Origin: Nostoc sp. NOS(2021)
GTDB taxonomy: Bacteria; Cyanobacteriota; Cyanobacteriia; Cyanobacteriales; Nostocaceae
Direction of reading: 5' to 3'
DNA length: 60,895 nucleotides
NCBI RefSeq assembly: GCF_017115025.1
Contig: NZ_JABXKM010000035.1
Location: 1 to 60,895 of the forward strand
In this document: piece by piece, positions 34,970 through 43,970 of the stretch
Numbering within the stretch: position 1 is the stretch's first letter
Layout of the letters: each line of letters opens with the position of its first letter
Notes under the pieces: generated by a model
What the model saw: the letters and a program-made list of their open reading frames with translations, nothing else
Database searches by the model: none
What the model was told of the DNA's origin: nothing
Translations under genes and position numbers: made by a program

Positions 34970-35006
34970 ATAGACAGGCTGACGGGTCTTTAAAAGGAGA
35001 ACCTCA

Positions 35007-36200
35007 ATGAATGATCGGGAGTTAGAAATTCTCCTGAACGACCTGGAATCAGATCGGGTGGAACGTAAGGCTTCGATATCTGACCGGAATGTAATTCGTC
35101 AGGCTATTTGTGCATTTGCCAATGACTTACCGAATCACCAACAAGCAGGAGTCCTGTTTATTGGTGTTCACGATAATGGCAGATGCGCTGACCTTGCCAT
35201 AGACGATAAGCTTTTGCTTACACTCTCCGATATGCGGTCTGATGGCAACATCTTACCTTTTCCATCAATTATTGTCCAAAAACGGACTATTGGCGGATGT
35301 GAACTAGCTGTTTTAATTGTACAACCATCAGATGCTCCACCTGTACGCTTTAATGGACGTGTTTGGATCAGAGTTGGCCCCCGTCGAGCTACTGCTACAG
35401 CAGAAGAAGAACGTCGTTTAGCTGAAAAAAGACGCTCAAAAGACTTACCTTTTGATTTACGACCCCTATCATCAGCCAGTTTAGATGACCTCGATTTAGA
35501 AATTTTTCGTCGAGTTTATTTGCCTTCTGCCTTGGCAAACGATATTCTTCAAGAAAATCAACGCACTGTTGAACAACAACTTCAATCAATGCGTTTTGCA
35601 ACAGTTGATCTGTTGCCTAAACCAACTATCTTGGGCGTGCTAGTTGTGGGTAACGATCCTAGACAATTCGTTCCCAGTGCCTATGTTCAATTTCTTCGCA
35701 TTGATGGCATGGAGTTAACCGACCCTATTAAAGACCAGAAAGAAATTGGCGGCCCGCTTCCAGATTTGTTGCGGATGCTGGACGAAACTTTTCAAGTTCA
35801 TATTTCAGTGGCAACAGACATCACTGCTCAACCAATAGAGTTGCGACAGCCTGACTATCCAATAGTTGCCTTGCAACAATTAGGAAGAAATGCGGTTATG
35901 CATCGCACTTATGAAGGGACAAATGCCCCAGTAAGAATTACATGGTTTAGCGATCGCATCGAAATTCAAAATCCCGGCGGCCCTTTTGGGCAAGTAAATC
36001 GGCAAAACTTTGGACAACCAGGGATAACAGACTATCGCAATCCTCACCTTGCCGAAGCGATGAAAAATCTAGGCTATGTTCAGAGATTTGGTATAGGAAT
36101 TCAATATGCTCGGCAGCAACTTCAAAAAAATGGTAATCCACCTCTGGAATTTACTGTCAAAGATGCCCATGTCTTAGTCACGCTCAAGATAAAACCATGA
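35007..36200 (+). CDS. AlbA_2/Schlafen-like ATP-binding protein
   Basis: A 397-residue soluble protein with AAAAGGAG upstream. Residues about 1-130 form an AlbA_2 (divergent AAA-4/Schlafen-type) domain: DRVERKASISDRNVIRQAIC, GVLFIGVHDNGR, VRFNGRVWIRVGPR. The C-terminal part (about 280-397) resembles the HATPase_c_4 module found with it: LGRNAVMHRTYEG, RIEIQNPGGPFG, MKNLGYVQRFGIGIQYARQQ. Such proteins are annotated as transcriptional regulators or RNA/DNA-binding ATPases, and several Schlafen-type proteins act in antiviral defence. The stop overlaps the ParA gene start by 4 bp (ATGA), indicating a coupled pair. Confidence 0.8.
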   Translation: MNDRELEILLNDLESDRVERKASISDRNVIRQAICAFANDLPNHQQAGVLFIGVHDNGRCADLAIDDKLLLTLSDMRSDGNILPFPSIIVQKRTIGGCELAVLIVQPSDAPPVRFNGRVWIRVGPRRATATAEEERRLAEKRRSKDLPFDLRPLSSASLDDLDLEIFRRVYLPSALANDILQENQRTVEQQLQSMRFATVDLLPKPTILGVLVVGNDPRQFVPSAYVQFLRIDGMELTDPIKDQKEIGGPLPDLLRMLDETFQVHISVATDITAQPIELRQPDYPIVALQQLGRNAVMHRTYEGTNAPVRITWFSDRIEIQNPGGPFGQVNRQNFGQPGITDYRNPHLAEAMKNLGYVQRFGIGIQYARQQLQKNGNPPLEFTVKDAHVLVTLKIKP

Positions 36201-37261
36201 CTACAAAGATTATTGCTTTCTTCAATAATAAAGGAGGAGTTGGTAAAACTTCCTTGGTTTATCACTTGGCATGGATGTATCAAGATTTAGGACTGCGGGT
36301 GGTTGCAGCTGATCTTGATCCTCAAGCTAACCTCACTGCTGCTTTCTTAGATGAGGAACGCTTGGAACAAATTTGGTTAGATAAGGTTCAAACAACCACT
36401 GTTTTTGATTGTGTACAACCCCTGTTAAAGGGTATTGGTGATATTGATAATCCACATTTAGAATATGTTCAAGAAACTGAGTCATCACGGCAGTTAAGCT
36501 TGTCTCCAGAATTAAATTCATTAGCTCTTTTAGTTGGAGATTTAGCGCTTTCTGGTTTTGAAGATGAGCTTTCAGCACAGTGGCCTAATTGTCTGGGTGG
36601 AGGTGGTCAGGAACGAGCTTTCCGGGTAATCTCTGCTTTTTGGAGAATTCTCCAAAAAGCAGCTGTTAATCATAATGCAAATGTAATATTGATGGATTTA
36701 GGGCCTAATTTAGGTGCGCTAAATCGTGCAGCACTCATTGCAGCTGACTATGTTGTTGTTCCTCTTGCACCAGATTTATTTTCTCTACAGGGCTTGCGTA
36801 ACCTTGGCCCTACATTGCGAACTTGGCGTGAAGAGTGGCAAGAAAGATTAGCCAAGAAAAATTCTTCGGATAAGAAAGGTTTTGCAACAGATTTACAGCT
36901 TCCCGATGGAACAATGCAACCTGTTGGTTATATTGTTTTACAACACTCAGTAAGATTAGATCGTCCAGTTAAAGCATATGAACGTTGGATTGCTCGTATT
37001 CCAATAGTTTATCAAGAAGTGGTTTTAAATCAGCCTAGTGGAAATCAATTCTCTATCGGAAATGATCCAAACTGTTTAGCTTTACTCAAAAACTACCAAA
37101 GCCTGATGCCAATGGCTCAAGAAGCTCATAAACCTATGTTCCACTTAAAACCTGCTGATGGTGCTATTGGCGCTCATACTAGGGCAGTGAAAAACGTTTA
37201 TGGTGATTTTGAGAATTTGGCTTATAAGATAGCAGAAGAAACGCAAGTGGAAATTTTATAA
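36197..37261 (+). CDS. ParA-type (AAA_31) ATPase
   Basis: A 354-residue ATPase of the ParA/MinD class, longer than typical chromosomal ParA (about 260). The deviant Walker A is FFNNKGGVGKTSLVYHLAWM (residues about 8-27) with the signature Lys; DLDPQANLTAAF is the A' motif and VILMDLGPNLGALNRAALIA the Walker B/switch II region. The insert at about 80-145 and the C-terminal GAHTRAVKNVYGDFENLAYK are not standard. No parB or parS-like array is near, so plasmid partition is unlikely. Coupling to the AlbA_2 gene suggests one complex. Confidence 0.85.
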   Translation: MTTKIIAFFNNKGGVGKTSLVYHLAWMYQDLGLRVVAADLDPQANLTAAFLDEERLEQIWLDKVQTTTVFDCVQPLLKGIGDIDNPHLEYVQETESSRQLSLSPELNSLALLVGDLALSGFEDELSAQWPNCLGGGGQERAFRVISAFWRILQKAAVNHNANVILMDLGPNLGALNRAALIAADYVVVPLAPDLFSLQGLRNLGPTLRTWREEWQERLAKKNSSDKKGFATDLQLPDGTMQPVGYIVLQHSVRLDRPVKAYERWIARIPIVYQEVVLNQPSGNQFSIGNDPNCLALLKNYQSLMPMAQEAHKPMFHLKPADGAIGAHTRAVKNVYGDFENLAYKIAEETQVEIL

Positions 37262-37419
37262 TTCCATTTATTATCAAACGTAAAAGTATTTTTTTAATTA
37301 TTCAAACAAAATTGCGTAGGCGTAGCCCGTCGTGGACATCGCACCTCTTTCCAAAATGATCTGACGCAACTTATCGCTATATGTATATAAATTAGTTGCC
37401 TCTAGGAAAAAGCGATCGC

Positions 37420-37854
37420 TCATCCTAAAAGAAACAAACTTGCATCAACATGAAAAAACTTTCCCAAACCCTCAGCTTGTTTTTTAGTGATTTCTAGTTC
37501 GCCATTCATGATTTTAGCAAAAATCTCGCTTGAACCAAGAATTTCTACCAAATCAGCTTGTTTCAAACTCCTAGCTTCCATCAAATGCTTGAGTCTTGAA
37601 CGAGGTGTTGAAACATTAAGCTGATAGTGTTTTTCTTCAAAATCCTCAATCAGTTTTACTAATAATTCCAACAAAGCATCTTCTTCAGGAGTCAGATGGG
37701 AACGAGAAAGGAGTTCTTCAACAGTTTCTAAAAATTTCTCGTTTTCCTCTTCTGTCTTAATAATCCGAGGTTGATATTGAGACAGCAATTGGCTGTAAAT
37801 GTCTGAGTTAAAAGTAAGGATCATTTTTCCAGGAGTCTTTGTCATATTCGGCAT
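37420..37854 (-). CDS. higA: HigA-type antitoxin, helix-turn-helix
   Basis: A 144-residue protein, second gene of a HigBA module. The C-terminal XRE-type helix-turn-helix (ARSLKQADLVEILGSSEIFA, KIMNGELEITKKQAEGLGKF) binds the operon promoter and the N-terminal half contacts the toxin. It overlaps higB by up to 47 bp. The start could be the ATG at 37854, or those at 37845 or 37824 (MILTFNSDIYSQLLSQYQP), the last being closest to the family's usual beginning. It appears intact. Confidence 0.85.
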   Translation of the reverse strand: MPNMTKTPGKMILTFNSDIYSQLLSQYQPRIIKTEEENEKFLETVEELLSRSHLTPEEDALLELLVKLIEDFEEKHYQLNVSTPRSRLKHLMEARSLKQADLVEILGSSEIFAKIMNGELEITKKQAEGLGKFFHVDASLFLLG

Positions 37855-38107
37855 GAGTTAAGACATATTTTATATAGATAACCTGCTTTAAAAAGTTAAT
37901 ACTAGCAATTAAGCGGTATTTATTACCTTTGATATTGAAAACTATAAACTTGCTTACTGCTTCGGCTTTAGGATAAATAGTTTGAACTTCTAGCAAATTA
38001 CTCCAGTCTGCTTTAGTAGCAGTTATGTACCAGTCATCAAGTGCTTCACAGCAATCAGCGTGTTTTTGGCAGAATTGTCGTAGCTTTTTCCGACTGATGA
38101 CGTGCAT
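37808..38107 (-). CDS. higB: HigB-type mRNA interferase toxin
   Basis: A 99-residue RelE-superfamily toxin that cuts mRNA on the ribosome. The family pattern is complete: MHVISRKKLRQFCQKHADC, ALDDWYITATKADWSNLLEV, FIVFNIKGNKYRLIASINF and YVLTHAEYDKDSW, including the conserved Lys, Arg and late His-x-x-Tyr-Asp residues. It precedes and overlaps the antitoxin, the typical hig order. It is transcribed towards, and converges with, the AlbA_2-ParA operon. Confidence 0.88.
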   Translation of the reverse strand: MHVISRKKLRQFCQKHADCCEALDDWYITATKADWSNLLEVQTIYPKAEAVSKFIVFNIKGNKYRLIASINFLKQVIYIKYVLTHAEYDKDSWKNDPYF

Positions 38108-38167
38108 TGATTTCTTATTTCGGCGTTTCTCAGTTTGTTCTGGATAAATTTTTAAGTCACCATGTAT

Positions 38168-38605
38168 CTAATTACCCATCTCTCCCCTTTGCCAAAACTG
38201 CCGTAAAATCTCCCCTGGTTTTCTATCCCAGGTGTCGATATGTTCATATATTAAATTATCTTGGTTGAGTTTATACGTTGAATAGCCATTAAAAAGCAAA
38301 TCAGCTTTCCAAGGAACACGCAACACTCCCCGCACTGTCCACTTTGCTAAAATAGTGTCTTCGGCTGACTGATAAACCTCATGCACATCAAAGTAAATTT
38401 GGGTGAAAAATAGCCGAGCGTGAAATCGCAAAGTCCAAAATATAATGCGATAGTTAAATTTGTATTGGAATGTATTCACCGGGTCTTTAAAATAGATATC
38501 TTGTGTATAGATGTGATATGAGATATCTTTTTGAAAAAGTGTTGGTAAATCCTGTTTGAGAGTTTTAATTACCCGTTCCACCGATAATTGAGATTCCACG
38601 CGCAT
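38168..38605 (-). CDS. DUF2358 family protein (SnoaL-like)
   Basis: A 145-residue alpha+beta protein. It matches DUF2358, an NTF2/SnoaL-like cyanobacterial and plastid family: VIKTLKQDLPTLFQKDISYH, IYTQDIYFKDPVNTFQYKFN, RIIFWTLRFHARLFF, and a WTVRGVLRVPWKADL core. A ligand pocket is expected from the fold but none is known. It ends 6 bp after the upstream glycosidase-like gene stops on the same strand (gap 38606-38611), so the two are co-transcribed. Confidence 0.8.
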   Translation of the reverse strand: MRVESQLSVERVIKTLKQDLPTLFQKDISYHIYTQDIYFKDPVNTFQYKFNYRIIFWTLRFHARLFFTQIYFDVHEVYQSAEDTILAKWTVRGVLRVPWKADLLFNGYSTYKLNQDNLIYEHIDTWDRKPGEILRQFWQRGEMGN

Positions 38606-38611
38606 TTTTCC

Positions 38612-39757
38612 TTAAAAAATCTTTTTGAACAACCTTTCCCAAATAGAAGATGTCCTCTTGTTACTCACACCACCTCCATTCAAATCTGACAGAGTGGGAA
38701 ATGATGCAGACTTAGCATAAGGCCCATTTCGCAAAACTTTAGCTAGGGTATTGTTATTCTCGCGCAAACCTTCGTAAAAAAAGAATACCTCTCCTTGAAT
38801 GCCAAGTTGACGATTGTATTCAATTGCCTGCACCAGATATTCTGGACTAATACAATAACTGCCAAGCTTCATCAGAATTCCTGGCGCTAACTTCGGCAGT
38901 GTCGCATCTGTGAACTGCTGGTTTACCAGTTTATCAGCGATCGCCTGATAACTTTTAAAGTCACGGCGATAAATCTGCGGCTGAATCATATCAACTATTC
39001 CCCGCTTCAGCCATGCGGGGGAGTCTTGCAGATATTCCTGGAATGCCCAATCATAGATATTAGGTGCGATCGCTACCAATAAGTTAGGATTCACCGCTTT
39101 CACCTCCCGGTAGAGACGCGCCAAGAAGTCAGTGAGAATATCTGCACGCCACTGTAACCATTGTCTGTCCTTGGGGTTCTGTGGCGGATTGTGATCAAAT
39201 TCCTGGCGATAGCGGGTGACAGTTACCTCATCATAGCCACCTTCACAGGGTAACGCCGGGAAGCGATCGTCTCCTTGGACACCATCCACATCATAATTCT
39301 TCACAACTTCCAGCACCAAGTTCAACAATAATTCCTGCACCTGGGGGTCGAGTGCATTCAACCACTCAAAGCCGTTTTTCTTCAGTAAGTTACCGTTACA
39401 ATCACGCGCAGCCCATTCCGGTTTTTTCTGTAAAAGTACACCACCATTCAAATTGTAGGAACTAGCAAAGCCGTATTCAAACCAAGGAATGACTTTTAAC
39501 CCAACTCGCCGCGCTTCAACCACCACTTCTTCTAATGGGTCACGACCTACACACAGAGGGTCAATTTCGACTCCAAATGTCTGCTGCATTGTTTGACTAG
39601 GATACAGAGTTACTGCCTTGTTCCAAACAACGGGAAACACCACATTAAATCCCGTCTCGGCAAGCAAATCCATCGCCTCGGCAATGCGTTGCTTTGACCT
39701 GAGAACTTTACTATCAGTAGTCGTCAGCCAGACACCGCGCGTTTCTATTGTGCCCAT
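38612..39757 (-). CDS. Family 10-like glycosyl hydrolase (GHL10/DUF187)
   Basis: A 381-residue protein with a TIM-barrel pattern like the GHL10 family (PF02638): ETRGVWLTTTDSKVLRSKQR, ETGFNVVFPVVWNKAVTLYP, VGLKVIPWFEYGFA, YDVDGVQGDDRF, IVDMIQPQIYRRDF and QGEVFFFYEGL. Relatives act on surface polysaccharide or peptidoglycan-linked sugars. No signal peptide is visible on this protein, which makes a cytosolic or non-classical location possible. Catalytic Glu/Asp candidates are in WFEYG and QGDDR. It is paired with the DUF2358 gene downstream. Confidence 0.85.
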   Translation of the reverse strand: MGTIETRGVWLTTTDSKVLRSKQRIAEAMDLLAETGFNVVFPVVWNKAVTLYPSQTMQQTFGVEIDPLCVGRDPLEEVVVEARRVGLKVIPWFEYGFASSYNLNGGVLLQKKPEWAARDCNGNLLKKNGFEWLNALDPQVQELLLNLVLEVVKNYDVDGVQGDDRFPALPCEGGYDEVTVTRYRQEFDHNPPQNPKDRQWLQWRADILTDFLARLYREVKAVNPNLLVAIAPNIYDWAFQEYLQDSPAWLKRGIVDMIQPQIYRRDFKSYQAIADKLVNQQFTDATLPKLAPGILMKLGSYCISPEYLVQAIEYNRQLGIQGEVFFFYEGLRENNNTLAKVLRNGPYAKSASFPTLSDLNGGGVSNKRTSSIWERLFKKIF

Positions 39758-39965
39758 TTTATTTGTGTCTCAAATAATCATCATAAATTTCATGAAGGGT
39801 ATTTTGTTAATCCAGGTTGATATATTCTAGTACTTGTATGAAACTCTGCTGATTTATTACCAATATCTATCCAAAGGTGAATTGCTATTTTAAAACTATC
39901 TCGTTAACAGATATTTTTACGAAAAACATTACACATAATAACTATCACCAAAAAAAATACTACAT

Positions 39966-40829
39966 ATGTCTGTAATAGAACTAACTTGGAAACACGATTA
40001 TATAACTACTAATGGGGTGAAACTACACTACGTTACCCAAGGTGAAGGCCCCTTAATGTTGATGTTGCATGGGTTTCCTGAGTTTTGGTACTCTTGGCGG
40101 CATCAAATACCAGAATTTGCCCAAGATTTTAAAGTAGTTGCCCTTGACTTGCGTGGCTACAACGAGAGTGATAAACCAAATGAGCAATCAGCTTATGTAA
40201 TGGATGAATTTATCAAAGATGTTGAAGGAGTAATTAAAGCATTAGGATACCAAAAGTGTATTTTAGTTGGACATGATTGGGGTGGTGCGATCGCTTGGAG
40301 TTTTGCCTATACTCACCCTAAAATGCTAGAGCGATTAATTATCCTTAACCTGCCTCATCCTGCCAAATTTTCCCAAGGCTTACGCACTCCCCAACAGTTG
40401 CTACGTAGTTACTACGTGTTTGTCTTTCAACTACCGTGGATACCAGAATTACTTTTACAATCTTCAGACTACCAAGCAATTGAAACAATTTTTAAAGGTA
40501 CAGCAGTTAACAAGAGTGCTTTTACCAAAGCGGATATTGACGCTTATAAAGATGCTGCTGCAAAACGCGGTGCCCTCACAGCAATGTTGAACTACTACCG
40601 CAATATTTTTCAACAGAGAATGCTAAATTCAAATTGGGGCGTTCTGGAAGTGCTAACACTAATGATTTGGGGAGAAAATGACACCGCACTCGGCAAGGAA
40701 CTAACCTACGACACCGCAGCCTATGTCAGGGACTTTCAAATCAAGTACATTCCCAATTGTGGTCATTGGGTGCAGCAAGAACAGCCTGAGTTGGTCAATC
40801 ACTATATACGAGAATTTCTGAAGATTTAA
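39966..40829 (+). CDS. Alpha/beta hydrolase, epoxide-hydrolase-like
   Basis: A 287-residue alpha/beta-fold hydrolase. The oxyanion motif HGFPEFWYSWRHQ (about 34-46), the nucleophile elbow GHDWGGAIAW with Asp as nucleophile (about 104-113) and the late catalytic His in NCGHWVQQEQPE (about 265) are those of the epoxide hydrolase/haloalkane dehalogenase branch. The cap domain lies at about 140-220, with two possible proton-donor Tyr (YYVFVFQL; LNYYRNIF). No signal peptide. Substrate unknown. It is divergent from the glycosidase gene. Confidence 0.9.
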   Translation: MSVIELTWKHDYITTNGVKLHYVTQGEGPLMLMLHGFPEFWYSWRHQIPEFAQDFKVVALDLRGYNESDKPNEQSAYVMDEFIKDVEGVIKALGYQKCILVGHDWGGAIAWSFAYTHPKMLERLIILNLPHPAKFSQGLRTPQQLLRSYYVFVFQLPWIPELLLQSSDYQAIETIFKGTAVNKSAFTKADIDAYKDAAAKRGALTAMLNYYRNIFQQRMLNSNWGVLEVLTLMIWGENDTALGKELTYDTAAYVRDFQIKYIPNCGHWVQQEQPELVNHYIREFLKI

Positions 40830-41143
40830 CCTAACAGTATTTGCTAAGATGTTATGAAATCAATTGATAAAGTATAAATACTCATCAAAATAGCCAAGTT
40901 ATGGCGAGTAGTGCAAGCTCTTAAAAAGATTTAACAGTGATTTAACACTGGCAGTTTTTAAGGTTTATCGACTACAAATCGTCCAAAAACAGAATAAATG
41001 GCATTTTTTCCTTCGCCATCATCGCTGTTTCAGATCATAACCAACTTCTGAGGGCATAGATAGATTGACCTCACGAAGTTTAGTGAGATAATAGAGTTGT
41101 GAGGGACAGAACGGACACAACTTGATTATTAAGGGGGAAAATT
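40830..41143. other. Intergenic region upstream of a pentapeptide-repeat gene
   Basis: No gene, hairpin or repeat family is evident. AAGGGGG before 41144 is the ribosome-binding site of the next gene. Confidence 0.4.
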
Positions 41144-41605
41144 ATGAAACTCCAGCTATTAGCGGCCATGGCCTTAGCAACTCCCCTATTTTTCACTAGC
41201 TCGGTTAGAGCCGAGAATCCACAGGACTTAGAAAAGCTGCTTTCAACTGGGGAATGTATCCAGTGTAATCTATCGGGAGTTAACCTCAGTGGCGCTCATT
41301 TAATTGGTGCTGACTTGAGAGGCTCAAAGCTCCAAGGAGCCAACCTTGTAGGGGCTAACCTCGAAGGTGCTGACTTAACTGGTGCAAACTTGGCAGGTGC
41401 TAACCTAACATCAGCTTATGTAACCAATGTGAATTTGAAGCAAACCAATCTCAACGGGGTAAATTTTACTCGTGCTACGATTAACGATTCTAATGTGTAT
41501 CAAGCATCAATGAATGATCTCAATCTCACTGATGCGAAAATATTTAACACTGGAATCGGTATTGGTGGAGAAGGAGAAGATGCCGTGATTCCCGATTGGA
41601 AATAG
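41144..41605 (+). CDS. Secreted pentapeptide-repeat protein
   Basis: A 153-residue protein with a signal peptide (about 1-23, SSVRA before E). A CIQC pair near residue 39 starts the pentapeptide array, about 15 A(D/N)LXX units (LSGVNLSGAHLIGADLRGSK, LQGANLVGANLEGADLTGAN), which folds as a right-handed quadrilateral beta-helix. The tail is Gly/acidic (GIGIGGEGEDAVIPDW). It is probably lumenal or periplasmic, as in several thylakoid-lumen pentapeptide proteins. Role unknown. AAGGGGG precedes the ATG. Confidence 0.88.
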   Translation: MKLQLLAAMALATPLFFTSSVRAENPQDLEKLLSTGECIQCNLSGVNLSGAHLIGADLRGSKLQGANLVGANLEGADLTGANLAGANLTSAYVTNVNLKQTNLNGVNFTRATINDSNVYQASMNDLNLTDAKIFNTGIGIGGEGEDAVIPDWK

Positions 41606-41725
41606 GCTCAACTGAGTAGGCAGGTTAAAATAAACAGAACATAGGTTTTTGCAGGTTTTAAATCAGAGAAACTGGTTTTTTGCCAGCATTATCCTTAAAA
41701 TCTGCCTATACAAAAATAAAAAATT

Positions 41726-41775
41726 AACCCTCTCTGCCTTGTAATCAGTTTACTATGACGAAAGCAGAGGGGGTT
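41726..41775 (+). terminator. Probable terminator of the pentapeptide gene
   Basis: CCCTCTCTGC pairs with GCAGAGGGGG across a 26-base loop and is followed by GTTTCTTA. The long loop and poor T tract make it a moderate candidate. Confidence 0.45.
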
Positions 41776-41858
41776 TCTTATGGGGATTGAGCCGATATCC
41801 ACGCAAAAATGATCCTCCCTAACCCTCCTTAAAAAGGAGGGAACTAGAGCAAGGCTTT

Positions 41859-43970
41859 TTAATTTACAGCAGCACTGACTAAACCATTGTGCCTGAGTAA
41901 AGCGATCGTACTTGGTTCACGACCCCGGAAAGTTTTAAACACCTCCATTGGATGCTGACCCCCACCAAGAGCCAGCACCGTATCGCGATAACGCCGACCT
42001 ATAGCTTTTATAGCTTCTTCATCTTCTAGCCCAGCTTCTTCAAAAGCGGCAAAAGCATCAGCGCTCAGTACCTCGGCCCACTTATAACTGTAGTAGCCTG
42101 CTGCATAACCACCCTCAAAAATATGTCCAAAAGCACATAAAATTGAATCTTCTGGAAGTGGTGGTAAAACGGTAGTAGTCTTGGCTATGCGATGACGTAC
42201 ATCTGACGGAGTTTCATTACTACCAGGGCGATAGCGGTAGTGTAGTTCTAAATCAAGACTGCTCATGTGAATCTGCCGCAACATGGCAGTACCACTCATA
42301 TAATTACGCGCCGCTAGCAGCTTTTGATAATAATGCTCCGGTAGGGCTTCACCAGTTTCGTAATGTTTCGCCATTCCAAACAAAGTGGGTCGCTCATAGC
42401 ACCAGTTTTCCATAAACTGACTAGGTAGTTCTACTGCATCCCACTCCACGTTATTGATGCCTGCGGCTCCGGGATAGTCAACCTTGGTGAGCATATGGTG
42501 CAATCCATGACCAAACTCGTGGAACAAAGTCTCTACTTCCGAGAAAGTCATCAAACTAGGTTTACCATCTACGGGAGGACTTTGATTGCACACCAAATAA
42601 GCTACAGGTAAGCGGATGGCAGTGACACCATTTTCAGTGATTTTGCCTCGATTGATGCACACATCCATCCAAGCACCACCGCGTTTTTCGGCTGGACGGC
42701 TGTAGGGGTCTAAGTAGAAGTAGGCTATGGGAGAACCAGTTTCGTCAGCAATTTGGAAATAACGGACATCCTCATGCCATACTGGCGCTTCACCATCGGC
42801 AGAGGTGACAGTGACGCTAAATAGCCGCTTGACTAGTCCAAATAAGCCGTCTAACACTTGGGGAAGAGGGAAGTAGGGACGCAATTCTTCAGAGGTAAAG
42901 GCAAATTTTGCTTCTCGTTGGCGTTCTGCCCAAAAGCTGATATCCCAGTGTTTTAAATCCGTAGCTTCTGCTGCTCCCTGTGTCGCAGCAAAAGCTTTGA
43001 GTTCTGCCAAGTCTTTAACAGCAGCATCATAACTAGCGCCGCGTAGTTCTTCTAACAGGGCGTTGACTGCCTCAACGTTGGGAGCCATTTTACTCGCTAG
43101 GCTCAACTGGGCAAAACTCTTAAAGCCAAGTAAATCTGCGAGTTCTTGCCGTAATTCCAAAATGCGCTCAATTAAAGGGTTGTTATCTAAATCGCCACCA
43201 GAAGCGCGGGTGATATGAGCTTTGTAGAGCTTTTCACGTAAATCTCGACGGGTGCTGTGCTGCATGAAAGGGCCGTAACTGGGGAAGTCCAAAGTAATCC
43301 GCCAAGGGCCATTTTCTGGTGTGGCGTTGCTTTCGCCAGCCGCACGAGCACCTTGGGCGGCTAAACTCACTAAGCTTGGTGGTAAACCGTCAATTTCCGC
43401 TTGTGTTGTCAGGGTTAAGCTAAAGGCTTTAGTGGCATCAAGTACATGGTTAGAGAATTTGGTAGAAAGTTCTGCTAACTCCATTTGTATAGCGTTGAAA
43501 CGCTCTCTTGCCTCTCCTTCTAAGCCAATACCAGAAAGTTCTGCATCTCGAATGGCGGCTTCGACAATGCGCTGTTGGGCTAATTCTAAAGTTGCCCAAC
43601 TATGACTGCTACGGAGTACTTTAAAAGCATTGTAGATGGGTTGGCTTTGACTGAGCTTGTTGATAAATTGTACGACTAGTGGCTGTACGATTTCATGAGC
43701 TTCGCGCAGTTCTGGGCTATTTTTAACACCCATTAAATGATTCACCGCCCCCCAACTCCAAGTAAGCCGTTCTGTCAGCTTTTCTAAGGGTTCTACTAAA
43801 CCACTCCAAGTAGGCTCTACACTAGCCTCTAAGGTGGCAAGCTGCTGGTCAAGTTCTGCCAGCAACTGATTGAAGGCTGGTACTACTCGTTCTGGTTTAA
43901 TCTCTGCAAAAGGAGGTAAACCAATGCCTTGGAGTAAGGGATTGTGGAAAATAAGGGTACTTGCACTCAT
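41859..43970 (-). CDS. prlC: M3 family oligopeptidase A
   Basis: A 703-residue cytosolic zinc peptidase of the thimet oligopeptidase/OpdA type that degrades short peptides, including cleaved signal peptides. The zinc motif HEFGHGLHHM is near residue 486, and the downstream metal Glu lies in the AAGINNVEWDAVELPSQFME segment (about 510). The N-terminal half (HNPLLQGIGLPPFAEIKPER) is the expected helical domain. Full length, no signal peptide. A long spacer precedes it. Confidence 0.95.
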   Translation of the reverse strand: MSASTLIFHNPLLQGIGLPPFAEIKPERVVPAFNQLLAELDQQLATLEASVEPTWSGLVEPLEKLTERLTWSWGAVNHLMGVKNSPELREAHEIVQPLVVQFINKLSQSQPIYNAFKVLRSSHSWATLELAQQRIVEAAIRDAELSGIGLEGEARERFNAIQMELAELSTKFSNHVLDATKAFSLTLTTQAEIDGLPPSLVSLAAQGARAAGESNATPENGPWRITLDFPSYGPFMQHSTRRDLREKLYKAHITRASGGDLDNNPLIERILELRQELADLLGFKSFAQLSLASKMAPNVEAVNALLEELRGASYDAAVKDLAELKAFAATQGAAEATDLKHWDISFWAERQREAKFAFTSEELRPYFPLPQVLDGLFGLVKRLFSVTVTSADGEAPVWHEDVRYFQIADETGSPIAYFYLDPYSRPAEKRGGAWMDVCINRGKITENGVTAIRLPVAYLVCNQSPPVDGKPSLMTFSEVETLFHEFGHGLHHMLTKVDYPGAAGINNVEWDAVELPSQFMENWCYERPTLFGMAKHYETGEALPEHYYQKLLAARNYMSGTAMLRQIHMSSLDLELHYRYRPGSNETPSDVRHRIAKTTTVLPPLPEDSILCAFGHIFEGGYAAGYYSYKWAEVLSADAFAAFEEAGLEDEEAIKAIGRRYRDTVLALGGGQHPMEVFKTFRGREPSTIALLRHNGLVSAAVN

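Noticed and set aside
36197-37261. Plasmid partition ParA
   Set aside because: There is no parB, no iterated parS-like sites and no replication gene near; the protein is unusually long and coupled to an AlbA_2 gene.
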